Shown here in pieces: positions 1 through 10,487 of a DNA stretch of 64,000 bases. The first letter of the stretch is position 1. Every line of letters starts with the position of its first letter. Source of the DNA: Rhizopus sp. PT2906 (taxonomy: Eukaryota; Mucoromycota; Mucoromycetes; Mucorales; Rhizopodaceae); contig JAMYHX010000172.1 in assembly GCA_025529335.1 (NCBI GenBank), positions 1-64,000 on the forward strand, read 5' to 3'. The notes under the pieces are model-generated. The model was not told the origin of the DNA, made no database searches, and was given only the letters and a program-made list of their open reading frames with translations. The translations under genes and the position numbers were made by a program.

Positions 1-348
1 TTGGGCTGTACGTGGATGAATACATAACTGTTTGGCTGCAGCACGAGCACTTAGGCATTTATTAAAAAACAAATAAAAAAACCTTGTTTTTTCGTTATCA
101 GAATAGATTGTATAGGGACGCTTATCACCTAATCCCATATCAATATCTCCATTGTTTCTTTCATCTGCAATTGGGTACATTGCAGATTTTGGTGATCTTT
201 CAGGAGGTTTATTCTGTAAGAATTGTGTATGAGAAGTTACTGTCTCTATTGCAAATACTTCCTCATCCACAACAATATCCATGGGTTCAACCCCATACTC
301 ATCGACAACATTTCCTTGTCCATCTTCGTAAAAAAATCGTATACTCAT
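1..348 (-). CDS. Transposase-like protein, N-terminal part (incomplete)
   Basis: An open frame of 116 codons starts with ATG at 348 and runs off the left edge without a stop. The N-terminal half is acidic and low in complexity. The last 40 residues contain RFFYLFFNKCLSARAAAKQL followed by CIHPRTAQ, a helix-turn-helix of the kind found at the start of Tc1/mariner and IS630-type transposases that are abundant in Mucorales. The catalytic DDE domain would lie outside the window. The start is 238 bp inside a putative terminal inverted repeat, which fits the promoter side of such an element. The family is recognised from the HTH only, so a homeodomain-like regulator is the main alternative. Confidence 0.5.
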   Translation of the reverse strand, partial: MSIRFFYEDGQGNVVDEYGVEPMDIVVDEEVFAIETVTSHTQFLQNKPPERSPKSAMYPIADERNNGDIDMGLGDKRPYTIYSDNEKTRFFYLFFNKCLSARAAAKQLCIHPRTAQ

Positions 349-586
349 TTGTAATGTTTGTAAAAATATATAAAAAATAAAAAAAAAATAAGGGAACTGG
401 CAGTACTGTTATTAAATAATAATTTAATGCCAAGCATTTTAATTGGTTGATTACTAAGCGACAAGTTAAAATAAACAAACTTGAATGCGACTTTGTTTTC
501 GGATCGAACGACTTTATTTTTGAACAGCAGAATTTGGGTGCGACATCACATTTTTGAAAGTGCGACATTATTTTTTGAAATGACTG
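1..586 (-). mobile_element. Tc1/mariner-type element, right end, cut by window edge
   Basis: The element lies on the minus strand and continues beyond position 1. Its outer end appears to be at 586, next to a TA dinucleotide (587-588), the usual target duplication of this superfamily; the flanking palindrome TGACTGTACAGTCA covers 581-594. Read inward on the minus strand, the end begins CAGTCATTTCAAAA. The motif GTGCGACAT occurs twice close to the end (about 538-546 and 560-568), with a related copy near 484, as expected for subterminal transposase-binding repeats. A transposase-like reading frame starts 238 bp inside. The second terminal repeat is outside the window, so the TIR assignment is inferred. 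Confidence 0.5.
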
Positions 587-804
587 TACAGTCACATCAA
601 CCTCTTAGTTAGGTCCTCCTTTTAGTTCATTGTATTGCAAACTCCACAGCTAAGGTTAAATCGAACAATTGCCGCCCTCTTGTAACATTAGTGTGTAAAC
701 TAATAACATGGCTAAATGTTTTTACAATATTTGCAAGAGAGAGAGAGAAATATCATGACCCCTCTCTCTTTTCAAATATGTCTTTTTATTGTTAGTTTTT
801 TAAA
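349..804. other. Intergenic: transposon end, then 3' flank of HIS4
   Basis: Positions 349-586 are the untranslated end of the Tc1/mariner element. Positions 589-804 are AT-rich with a short GA run near 737-750. No gene or RNA was recognised. Confidence 0.6.
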
Positions 805-3445
805 TTACTTTCTCAAGTCAGCAACACGAACAGCCACTGCATTACGATGAGCACCTAATCCTTCGATTTCTGCTAAGCGCATGACAGTATCAGCAAGTCT
901 GTCCATTCCTTCTGCAGTACATTGTTGTGATGTAATATGCTTGACAAAACCATTCGTGTTCACACCAGAGTACATACGAGCATAACCATAGGTGGGTAAT
1001 GTGTGGTTAGTACCAGAGGCATAATCACCGAAACTAAAAAGGTAAAAGATGTGAGTATAAGTGTTTTCGCTTTTTTTTTTTTTTTTTTGTTATTACCTTT
1101 CAGGAGAGTAAGGTCCAACAAATACACTACCAGCATTATCTACCATGGGCAATACATCAGGAGCATTATCCACATGCAAGATAAGATGTTCTGGTGCATA
1201 GTCATTAGAGAACTTCATGGCTTCATCCAATGTCTTTACATTCAAGATGAATGATTGAGGAATACTCTTGCGAATGATATCACATCGAGGTAAAGCAATT
1301 GCTTGATTGTGAACCTCATCTTCAATCTTCTTCAAATGCTCTTCTGATAAGTCAATAGCCACCAACACAACCTGTGAGTCAGGACCGTGTTCAGCTTGAG
1401 AAAGAAGATCAGCAGCCACATAGACTGGATTGCTGGTCTTGTCGGCAATGACGAGCACTTCAGAAGGACCAGCAGGCATATCGATAGCGACCAGACTGCT
1501 TGTATCATTCTGTGCGACCATCTTGGCAGCTGTTACGTATTGATTACCAGGTCCAAAGATCTTGTCGACCTTGGGAACGGTTTCTGTACCATAGGCCATG
1601 GCAGCCACGGCTTGAGCACCACCTGCTTTCACGACATGAGAAGCACCCACCTTATGGGCAACATAGAGCACTTCAGGTACGACGGAGCCGTCAGGTCTTG
1701 GAGGTGTTGCAATCACAATTTCTTTACATCCGGCTACCTTGGCAGGAATACCCAACATGAGTGTTGTTGAGGGCAAGACAGCACTGCCACCAGGAACATA
1801 GAGACCTACTCGTTCAATAGGACGGCTAAATCGTGAGCAGACAACGCCTGGCATTGTTTCGACCACCAGTTGTTGTTTGTCTAATTGAGCATCGTGGAAC
1901 TTGTAGATGTTGTCATAGGCTTGGTCGATAGCAGCCTTGGTGACAGGATCGAGTTGCATCATGTCGGGGTTGAAAGGAGCTTTGATGGTTGGGCAGTCCA
2001 GACTGACACGATCGAATTGACGGGTAAAGTCCAAAAGGGCGGCATCGCCACGCTGTCTGACTTGTTGCATGATTGGTGTGACACGTTGAATGATTTCACT
2101 AGAGTCGATGATAGGTCGGAGCAAAAGATTGGTACGTTGTTTGTTATCAATTTCGTCCAGAATAAACTTTTGCATTTCAATTCGGCCATCGTTCTGTACC
2201 TGGGGCTGTTGAGTTGGTTGAGGAGCAGAGCTGCTGATGTGTTCTACCCATTTCGATTTGGCGTTGCCTGGGCGACGGGTGACCTTTCTAGCCTTCTTGT
2301 CCAAATTCTTTTCGATATCGGCCAAGGAGACACCGGCTGTGACACATTTGGTGAGCAAAAAGTAAATCAAGTCAGCAGCCTCCCAAGCGACTTCGTCCTT
2401 ATCAGTTGCTTGACAAAGTTCTTCAGCTTCTTCCATAATCTTGGCACGTAACAGCTTGGAGTCACCAAAGAGTCTTGCCGTATAGGATCCTACGGGTGCA
2501 TTCAGTTGTCTGTCTTTCAAAGTCTTTTCCAAAGCAGAGATGCCAGTATCGTGACCAAAACAGTTGCGCGTGTTTAAGTGACAGAAACCTAAGATTGGAT
2601 TAATAATGCAACTTGAGGTGATACAAGATGAGATTACCTGCTCCATGTTGTTCAACGACAAAACGCAATGCATCGCCATCACAGTCAAAATCGATACGCT
2701 TTAAAGTCTGAGTAGCACCTGAGGTAAGGCCCTTGTGCCATAATCCTCTTTGACGGCTCTGATACACGCCTTGACCGAGACGAATGGATTCGGCAACACT
2801 TTCTTTGCTAGAATAAACCAAACCAAGAGCCTTGTTAGATTCATCCACCACCATGGTTGTATACAGGCCATCTGTACGATCGGTTCTGAGAGCAGCCAAG
2901 AAGGCATCAGCAATCTTGATTTTGGATTCGTCTTCTGGATTGGCTGTAAGAAGGGATGCAGAAACGATAACGTCCACATGTTGAGCGTGTAAATCGGCAA
3001 TTGTCTGAACAGTGACGTTTTCCAATTCGACAACAGTAGTGCGCTTACCACCATTGCTAAGCAGACTTGTCTTGCTTTGAGCGAACTCGACGGCAGCTTC
3101 GATAGAAGTGAATATGAAACTAGATACAGGAAGACTGTTGAGCTCAGGAGTCACACGAGAGCATCGGACAGCAATACGATCGTCAGAGATACCGTTGAAC
3201 TCGGTTTGAAATTTGAGGAATGTGTCCAAGTCAATGATGACCTTGAAGATACCAATATCCCATAGTTGAACAGCTTCGTCGACGGTGTTGGCATAGGTCC
3301 AGTAGAGAGTGGAACCAGTTTGGCTGATAAGAGACCTTACTTGGTCTATGTTGCCATTCTTCAAAATAGCTGCATTGAAATATGAAAGTGAAGAATAAAG
3401 GGAAGTCAAGGAGGGATCTCCAAGGTCGATAGAAGGTACAAACAT
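805..3445 (-). CDS. HIS4: Trifunctional histidine biosynthesis protein HIS4
   Basis: Spliced complement(join(805..1033,1097..2588,2638..3445)), 842 aa, introns of 63 and 49 nt. The first about 290 residues hold the phosphoribosyl-AMP cyclohydrolase region ending in the GAGFCHLNTRNCFG metal-binding segment, which is restored only when intron 1 is removed. A phosphoribosyl-ATP pyrophosphohydrolase domain follows (EEAEELCQA, WEAADLIYFLL), then histidinol dehydrogenase to the C-terminus (GPGNQYVTAAK, DMPAGPSEVLVIAD, AEHGPDSQV, YAPEHL). It catalyses steps 2, 3 and the last two oxidations of cytosolic histidine synthesis. This fusion is typical of fungi (yeast HIS4, 799 aa). The start gives the shortest conserved N-terminus; an in-frame ATG 14 codons upstream only adds a lysine-rich tract. 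A TGAATCA element at 3533-3539, one base off the Gcn4/CPC1 site, lies upstream; its role is speculative. Confidence 0.96.
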
Positions 3446-3579
3446 GTTGTGTAAAAGAGGAAAAAACTTTTTTTTTTTTTTGAACAAGGACTAGAAATGT
3501 GGAAGCTGACAGTTTGTGTAGCAGTCACAAGGTGAATCATAGTGCGTTAGAATCTGTGTAACAGAGTTATATATTTTAT

Positions 3580-5044
3580 TTATAGCTCATCTCTGACCAT
3601 CTTGGGCTTAATAGAGACAAGATGGGAAGGCCTAATGTACTGATATTCGCCATTCCATTTGGCATAGTTAGATTCCATCATTCGACTTTCTAGTTCTTTA
3701 TAGTAAGGCAAGTGCTTTTGGTATTGATCTACTGACAATACGGAAATGAACGTGTTCAAGGGTGAATCATTCAGATTACATCCTGATTTATGAAAGAGAA
3801 GCTCTTCAATTTGCTCTGGCGTGTATGTTTCTCTAAAGTAAACGGTAGATAAGATGTCTTATAGGAAGAGTCTATTGTTATGTGCTTACGCTGAACAAGT
3901 AGCTTCGGAGTAAACATCTATTTTAATGCCTCCCGCAGGAATTCGGCATTCTTTCTTTAGGTTATCCTTTAGTTTGCTTATATCATCTGCTTTTAATGTT
4001 CTCCAAAATGTCTATGATACACATCAGTATAAGCACTCGGTTTACTATTAGACCTACCGATGTAAAATAGGGTGATATGTATTCAGGGGCATGGAGAACA
4101 TTGTCTGAATGAGTAAATATAATTCTGCTTCGAACACCTACAAGTTCACCATCACCCTCCCATTGAGCCATATCAGGATTATAATTAACAAGTTCACCCA
4201 TGGTAGCCCAAGGTCCCGTCTCATGCTTGTAAATGAATGGGCACTTTTGGATAAAGAAAGTAAGATACTCTGTAGATAATACCATCTAGTATAAATGTAC
4301 CTCAAATGCAACATATTCATCCGTTCCATCTGTTAACTCTGTATGTACTTTACAGGTCTCATCCAATAATTTGTCTACATCCTTAACATCCAAAGGCTGA
4401 TGAACGCCTCGAGACTGAAGGTGAACAATGAATATCTGTTCAACATTATCTCGAGCAAATTGAAAGATATCGTCTAATACATTACGAAATGATGTATTAG
4501 AGATAGCAGAGTCATGGTCGGAACAAATCATCATCCGCTTCTCATCACTATGAATATGCATAAATAACTGCTTTTTTTTTTCCTTTTTCTTTTCTTTCTT
4601 ACTTTAAGCACAAATTGATATCTAAAAATCGAGCACCTATAGCAGATGTAAGAACATCAAAAAGAAGTATGAAGCGAGTGAGAGGCTGTTGTTACCGTCT
4701 TTCAGTATCTGAGGAATGTCATTCTGTTGCTTCACTTGACAATCATTACTAAACACATGTGAGCCAGCATTATTTGCTCCTAAATAAAACGCTTGGTTGA
4801 CAGGTAGTTTTCGATATTCAGGGTATCCATTGCATGGTAATGGACCATCAATGACAGGCTTGACATTTATTATTTCTGGACTGCTACTAAATGATGTTAT
4901 TTACTGTTCTTGAATTTTCTCTTAAATGACTCACTCATTGTCGTCTTCAACAATGTCTATAATGAAGTTGTCATCTTCATATACTTGTGCTGATGTTACG
5001 CTTAGAAGTAGTAAAGTAGCTATTAAAGGAGACCAGATCTTCAT
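3580..5044 (-). CDS. Secreted PLC-like TIM-barrel protein, probably inactive
   Basis: Seven exons: complement(join(3580..3832,3890..4011,4058..4243,4301..4547,4603..4636,4696..4886,4935..5044)), 380 aa, introns 46-59 nt. It begins with a signal peptide (MKIWSPLIATLLLLSVTSAQ). The body resembles fungal PI-PLC X-domain-like proteins: ARFLDINLCL, a long helix, IFIVHLQSR, then GPWATMGELV and RIIFTHS. In active relatives the first strand carries HN(S) and a later strand LCH; here the aligned positions read GANNAG and MICSDHD, so both catalytic histidines seem to be replaced. The protein is probably an exported pseudoenzyme or has another substrate. Intron 4244..4300 removes an in-frame TAG that would otherwise split the gene. 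The PLC-fold call is strong; substrate and role are unknown. Confidence 0.8.
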
Positions 5045-5288
5045 GGAAATACTAAAAAGAAAAACACCAGCACACTTGGTGCAACTTTAATCCCTTTTTA
5101 AAGTCACATTAACAACATTTTGCGCGACTTGGGAAGATATGAAAAAGAAGTTATTTTAAATGTATAAAGTGTAGCTCAGAGAGAATGTAGTGCATTGGTG
5201 GCTGAAATGGAGCCAATTACTATTGTTTTAGTTGTGGCATACTTGTGCTTGTATGTTTTTATTTTTTTTATAAAAGGAATAGCTTATT

Positions 5289-6075
5289 CTAATACCGCCA
5301 GAGGGTACATATATGTGTATGCTCGAGATCAAGCAGAGCTCGGATGTTATGGTACACAGAGGGAAGGATGCAATCATTACCCATTCTGTATATTGATGAT
5401 GCAACAAGATACATTTTGTAGGTTGAGCAGTTCTTTCCTAATAGAACAAAACACAAAGAAGATGCGTTATGTATCTATAATTATTTGATTTTTAATATAA
5501 TTGCTTACCCTCTACCAAAATTCCGCAAACGACAGGAGCGGAAACATGGTTATTCGCTAAATTGTTCACCATGACCTTCATCTGCTGGCCCAATTTGACG
5601 AGGTCAAAGGGAGGCTTATTGGACCGGTTGCAATATCGTACCGCGTACTTCAGATATTGATGTACGCGGCATAATCAGGCTTGACCTTGCCGAAGTTTTC
5701 TTCATTCTGTTGGCTGAGCCTTCCATTTTCCCTACATGAAAAGGTTAATTTGCTTAATGATTCATATGAGTAGTTTTTATAAGTTTGGCTTTTACCATTG
5801 ACATTGTAAAATTCCCTCAGCGCCGAAGACTGATTTTATTACATACGAAAAAACTGTATGCACAAAAGTGTATTCGACGCTTAGCTCGTTTTTAGCCAAC
5901 AACAGAAGAGGCACACTATAAGACAAAAGATATCAATATACGCGGCGCTATATGACAAGAAAGTACGAAAGCTTACACTGTATGCAACATATTTGCTATT
6001 TGGATGTTGCGTCTATTTTTTGATGCTGCTACCTCGGTCACTATAGGAAACTTTTGGCTGTGAAATTTTAGTTAT
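5289..6075 (-). pseudogene. Broken multi-exon gene of a family I associate with Mucorales
   Basis: Read on the minus strand, open segments joined by consensus introns give a protein-like product: open frame about 6075-5977, intron 5916-5976, exon 5796-5915, intron 5732-5795, exon 5509-5731, intron 5438-5508, exon 5289-5437 ending in TAG. Recognisable blocks are ELSVEYTFVHTVFSYVIKSV, FDLVKLGQQMKVMVNNL, SAPVVCGILVEG and KNCSTYKMYLVASSIYRM, a pattern I associate with an expanded, uncharacterised protein family of Mucorales. A single frameshift lies in exon 3 near 5645-5660, between the frames reading PDYAAYIN and LKYAVRYCN. The 5' end runs into a small inverted-repeat element (6034-6168) and no start codon is evident. 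The local base composition is richer in GC than the surrounding DNA. Function is unknown; it could be an active gene if the frameshift is a sequencing error. Confidence 0.5.
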
Positions 6076-6168
6076 TTTTTTTTTTTTTTTTTTTTTTTTT
6101 TACTGGACTATCACTGCGCATTTACTGGACATTGAATATTTCAGGGGAAATTTTCCTATAGTGAACGA
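6034..6168. mobile_element. MITE-like element with CACTATAGGAAA termini
   Basis: The ends are imperfect inverted repeats: TCGGTCACTATAGGAAA on the left and, on the opposite strand of the right end, TCGTTCACTATAGGAAA (16 of 17 match). Weaker similarity continues inward. The 135-bp interior has no coding capacity and holds an uninterrupted T run of about 24 at 6077-6101. No clear target-site duplication was found. It sits at the 5' end of the broken gene at 5289-6075. Confidence 0.45.
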
Positions 6169-6427
6169 TATTAGAATGCATATAAAGCGTGATTAAAATC
6201 AGAGATTAATTTATACATTAGCTCGAGCCTACTTTCAAAATAAGTAAATAAGTCGAATTGATTATACTTTGCAATAATGAAGACAGAAGAAGTGCTATGG
6301 TGATTCATAACTTTGAATAGTGATATGGTATTGCTTCTTAGGTTTATTGAGCATTTTTTGTTTCATTACTCTTCTGCTTTTAAAATTTTAGTATTTCTAT
6401 ATTCACATTAAAAACCTCTTTCTCATT
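6169..6427. other. AT-rich spacer
   Basis: No coding-like segment, RNA gene or repeat was recognised between the MITE-like element and the dispersed repeat. Confidence 0.5.
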
Positions 6428-7455
6428 TTTGATAATACTCTTCATTCATGATACACGGGTATCCATGATAATAAGGAACTCTGTAAAGTATGTTGCGTAC
6501 CTTAGCAACTCATCCTGTTTTGAGCGCCATTTGAAATGGTTTATGCAGACTTTATTTTCTCTTTTTTAAAAGTGCCATTGCTTTACTATAAAATGAGCAT
6601 TTGATCACTAAATCTATTGAAATCACAATAGTTGGTAATGTTGGCTTATGTTTCAGAAGCAGAACGGGAAATGACAAGGATATAGCAACAAGAGATAGAG
6701 GATAAAAAAGTTACCTTTTTCATGTGCAAGCCAGCAATTCAGCTACCTACGTTTCATGCTCGACAAAAGGCTTTTGATACATGAGGGTTAAGCTGTTTTG
6801 ATTTTGACTCTTCTTTGACATGCATCTATGCTGGATCACCCCAAGATGCTCCTATTATTATGGCTCTGCCTCTACAGCTGATAAATGGCCCGTAAACCCT
6901 CCCTGCTACTGAGTTCGATGCTTTCAATGTTCCAATGTTCCGATGTTCTCAATGATCCAATGTCCCTACTGCGCGCACTACCCGTAGTGTTTTCAAAAAG
7001 CTTTGTCCTAGGTACTTAGATGCACTCTCCGTACGTCGAAGTTCCCCTTTCCTGAGTTTTCTCGTGGTTGTTTTTTGAGTCTTGTGTCTTGAGATTTGAG
7101 GCTTGAGTACTTTTTTTTTTTTTTTTCATGGAGGGTTTACACCGTGTAATCTTCTGGCATGCAGTCTATGGTTCTAGTCATGTTGGGTTTGAAAGCTAGC
7201 GATAATGTGGCCTTGTGGACTTGTGGGAAGAAAAAAGAAGAAGAAATCTCTCTGCTTGGCTATCAAAAGCAAAAGTCTCTACTTGCTCTCTAAACATGAT
7301 AAGCAAAAGAAAAATCTCTGCTTATTCAAAACTCTCTCTTTGGAAATCAAACTATTGTTTACTTAAATAAAAACTTCATTTTGTTACTTCCACACTTAGT
7401 TTTTTGTTCATCTTTTTGGTATCTTTGATTTTAATAAAATGACTATTTTTCATAT
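6428..7455. repeat. Dispersed 1-kb repeat, copy A
   Basis: This stretch is repeated almost exactly at 29752-30755, at roughly 98-99 percent identity by eye. It has no long reading frame. Inside are short direct repeats built on CAATGTTCC/CAATGATCC (about 6926-6962), a T run near 7110-7127 and AG-rich tracts near 7230-7250. Similarity begins at TTTGATAATAC and fades near AATAAAATGAC. Copy A carries 23 bp near 7410-7432 that copy B lacks. It could be a solo LTR (it starts TGATAATAC) or another non-autonomous element; no target duplication was seen. Confidence 0.85.
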
Positions 7456-7590
7456 CATATGTTGTTCTTTCAAGTGTATAACATTTACCCAAGAAAAAAA
7501 GTAAGGTCATTTTCTAATACATTTCTTAGGCATTCTTCTTTGAGTTCTGCTATGCGCGTCCTTATCAATTTGACTTTTGTTTTAGATCAG

Positions 7591-7990
7591 CATTTCTTTA
7601 GTTTTGTATGCTCTAACTGTTGATAAGCTGATAGTGCACCCAAAGAGGGTAGTCATGAAATTGATGAAGCAACTGACTGCATACGGAGGGCCTTGCCTCA
7701 AAATATTCAAAAAAGTTGACAAAAGAGGAATTATCCCAGCAAGGTTTGAGATCGATGGAGATGTTTAACACGAAGAATGTCTATCCCTTTCTCTCATGAA
7801 AGAGGCTCTGGTTAGCTGACACATAATCATAATGGGCGCTTTACCAGCATACTATCGAAAATACGGTGTAGACAGACAATCTGCATTTACTGGAGTGCTT
7901 TGATTCCAGAGTTTGTGGACGAAGTAGTAGCTAAACCATATTCTATTCTTGATCGAGATGAATGGTTGATAAATTAGTCGTGAAAAATAA
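7591..7990 (+). pseudogene. Degenerate coding relic of unknown family, followed by an A run
   Basis: An open frame without a start codon, preceded by a possible acceptor (TTTTAG), reads VDKLIVHPKRVVMKLMKQL then GGPCLKIFKKVDKRGIIPA up to a TAA at 7766-7768. A second frame begins at an ATG near 7832 (MGALPAYYRKYGVDRQSAF). A third continues with IPEFVDEVVAKPYSILDRDE to a TAG near 7975. The pieces look like one decayed protein with frameshifts. A run of about 19 A residues (8106-8124) follows about 120 bp downstream, so a retrotransposed origin is possible. I do not recognise the protein. Confidence 0.3.
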
Positions 7991-8222
7991 GAAGTATTAA
8001 CTCTAGAAGCTGAATGCGCCTCCGTATTGAGTTTATCCATCCCAATGCCATGCTTAATACCAATAGAACTGCCTGTTTGGAGAGGGATGCCTAGGTATAA
8101 GAACTAAAAAAAAAAAAAAAAAAATCAAAGTCTATTGGGTCGGACCTTCTGTTAGTGCGCCATTTTAAAGGGTGTCATTTACAACAAGAGTAACCCTTTT
8201 TGTTGTTGTAATCATTATAAAC

Positions 8223-8859
8223 ATGTCTTGGCGTAAAATTGATATCGATCAATATGATGAAGATGCTTATACTCAAGATGAGATTCTTGCGGAGTTCGAG
8301 ACAGGATTGAATCCTGAAGAAGTGAATAATGCCACTCAAACACGAAACACTGATGTACGCAATTTTATTTCACGGTAATGTTTCCCTTTCCTTTTTTTTA
8401 AATTCAAATAGACTGATTACATTTCATAGAGGTGACTTGAATAATGCATTAACTCGCGCATTAGAAGACCCACCTTATGGACGTCATCTTGAAGCAGCAA
8501 AGGTAATAGCAATGACATATTCTTTTTATTCTAAAAACTCAACTATTCTTGCGTGTTTTTAAATAGACTGAAAGCACAAAGATGATTGCAGAAGTATTAA
8601 ACATGTTTAGGGCAGGAGATATCTCAGATATCGTAAAGTCACTCAACCATGAACAACAAGATGTCTTGATGAAGTATATTTACGCGGGTTTAAGCAAGCC
8701 AGAGTTGTATAACTCGAGCGTTTTACTGACATGGCATGAAAAGGTAATATTCATGATCATGGAGACTCTTGTTATTAAATCTTTTTATAATAGTTGACAG
8801 AGATTGCTGGAAATGGCTGTATTGTTCGTGTTATGACTGATAAGCGTACTGTTTTCTAA
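8223..8859 (+). CDS. ARPC5: Arp2/3 complex subunit 5 (p16-Arc)
   Basis: Four exons: join(8223..8374,8430..8502,8567..8743,8794..8859), 155 aa, introns 50-64 nt. The protein starts MSWRKIDIDQYDEDAY, the usual acidic N-terminus of ARPC5, and contains GDLNNALTRALEDPPYG and SLNHEQQDVLMKYIYAGLSK, which belong to its helical repeat fold. It ends GNGCIVRVMTDKRTVF. It is the smallest subunit of the cytoplasmic Arp2/3 complex, which nucleates branched actin at endocytic sites and hyphal tips. Length matches the family (about 151-154 aa). Its stop codon is 88 bp from the end of the convergent CDK11-like gene. An upstream in-frame ATG at 8172 only adds hydrophobic residues and was not used. Confidence 0.93.
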
Positions 8860-8947
8860 AATAGCACTTCTTTATTCGTATATCCCCCCTTCCTTCTTTC
8901 TCTTTTTATACACACACTTATAAAAAGAAAAAACTCTATTCTCTTTA

Positions 8948-10351
8948 TTATCCTAGTTTTAATCGGAAACCAGCAGTATCTGCTTGCCCACCGAATATGG
9001 TGCCTTCTAATCCTGCATCTTCTATCTGTTCTCCATGAATTGCCGTTGGTGCTGAAGGACTATACGTATGTTTTCTACACAGAGGGGAACAATAGTTACT
9101 ATCAGCTATAATGTGTAAATATCTCTCTAGATTACCTATGCCCTGATCCTTTCGATGGCCAAGTAGGGAATAAGGCAGGATCTTTGGGTGCTGGGCTTTC
9201 GCTAAAGTAATGATGCTTTAGTGCTTGCTCTGCTGTAATACGTTTTGCTGGATCATATGTTAAAAGCTTGGACAATAGATCTAAGCCTGCTTGAGTAAGA
9301 TTTGTAAATTTACTTCGAAGAGTGCTATAACTAAAATGAACGCAAGCGTAAATCTTCTTTTTTTCTATTTCAAACGTTTTCATCTTACGGTTGATAAGCC
9401 GGTGATATGTTCTTGGCATGTGGTAAGTCTGAGTATCCTGGCCATATTTCCTCACTTGGTCTTCCTAACAATTTGAATATCTTATCTAATTGATCAAGCT
9501 CACTTCTTCCAGGCAAAAGTGGTTCATTATTCAATAACTCTGCAAAAATACATCCTACGGACCACATATCAATGGCTGTTGTGTATTCTTTTGCTCCAAG
9601 TAGTAGCTCAGGTGCTCGATACCACAATGTGACAACAAGCTGAGTCATATGTCCCATAGGACTACCATATTTCCTTGCAAGTCCAAAATCAGCAACTTTG
9701 ATCTCACCACGGTTATTCAATAATAAATTACTCGTCTTTAAATCACGATGAATAATCCAATTATCATGCATAAGTGCCACAGCAGACAGTAGCTGTATCA
9801 TCAATGTCTTGATCTCAGACTGTAAAAAGGGAGCTCGCATGTCTTGCATAAGTCCTTTTAAGTCGTGTTCAATAAAATCCATGACAATAAACACTCTGCG
9901 TGAGTTAGTATGGTGATATCATAAGCTTGTTGGTAACTTACTGATCCATATGATTTCCTACTACTATTTCACGCACATTGACAATATTGGGATGTTTAAT
10001 GTTCATCAAGGCGTGGATCTCTCTTAAACTGGTCACTGGAAACCCACCGTTTGCTAGTTCTAGTTTCAGTTTCTTCAATGCCACAATGTCACCTGTTTCT
10101 TTATCCTTGGCTCGAAAAACGATACCGTAAGAACCTTCTTCAATATGATTCAATCGCTCATAACTATCCACATGTCGACATTCTCTCAAATATGGATAAA
10201 CAACCTCTGAACGAACCGATCGAACTACATTCTGTCGTTCTGGTGGCTTTTCTGATTTCGCTTTGTCTTGTTTCCTCTTTTTAGGTTCCTTTTTCACTTC
10301 TTGTTCATCTTCGTCAGACATCCATCGCGATTTTTTAATTAGTTCTGACAT
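8948..10351 (-). CDS. CDK11: CDK11/PITSLRE-type cyclin-dependent kinase
   Basis: Four exons: complement(join(8948..9074,9136..9330,9389..9895,9942..10351)), 412 aa, introns 46-61 nt. A basic, Lys/Glu-rich leader of about 60 residues precedes the kinase domain. The domain has the glycine loop EEGSYGIVFRA (residues 71-81), the C-helix signature PVTSLRE (105-111, PITSLRE in animals), HRDLKTSNLL, DFGLARKYGSP and an activation segment ending VTLWYRAPELLLGA. The C-terminus ends GFRLKLG. CDK11 kinases bind cyclin L and act in nuclear transcription and pre-mRNA splicing. The leader is much shorter than in human CDK11. CDK10-like kinases are the main alternative, but the PVTSLRE motif favours CDK11. 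Confidence 0.88.
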
Positions 10352-10487
10352 TTTCTTTTAAAAAAAGGGAATGTATATATTTTTTGTCTCAGATAGCAAC
10401 GTGTAATTTATGTCAGTAAAGCAGAAAATATGCCTTTTCTTTATTTACAAATGAATGGGGGGTATGCATAAAAATAAACTCCTTTGA

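Noticed and set aside
4286..4300. A 15-nt intron (or an in-frame TAG readthrough) joining two frames of the PLC-like gene
   Set aside because: A normal 57-nt GT-AG intron (4244-4300) restores the conserved CPFIYKHETGPWATMGELV order and needs no exception.
5195..5488. Plus-strand 97-codon frame with a hydrophobic start
   Set aside because: It lies antisense to the last exon and intron of the broken multi-exon gene, which has better coding evidence.
6038..6050. Sequence TCACTATAGGAAA resembling a T7 phage promoter core
   Set aside because: The same sequence ends the inverted repeat at 6151-6163; it is the terminus of the MITE-like element and no phage context exists.
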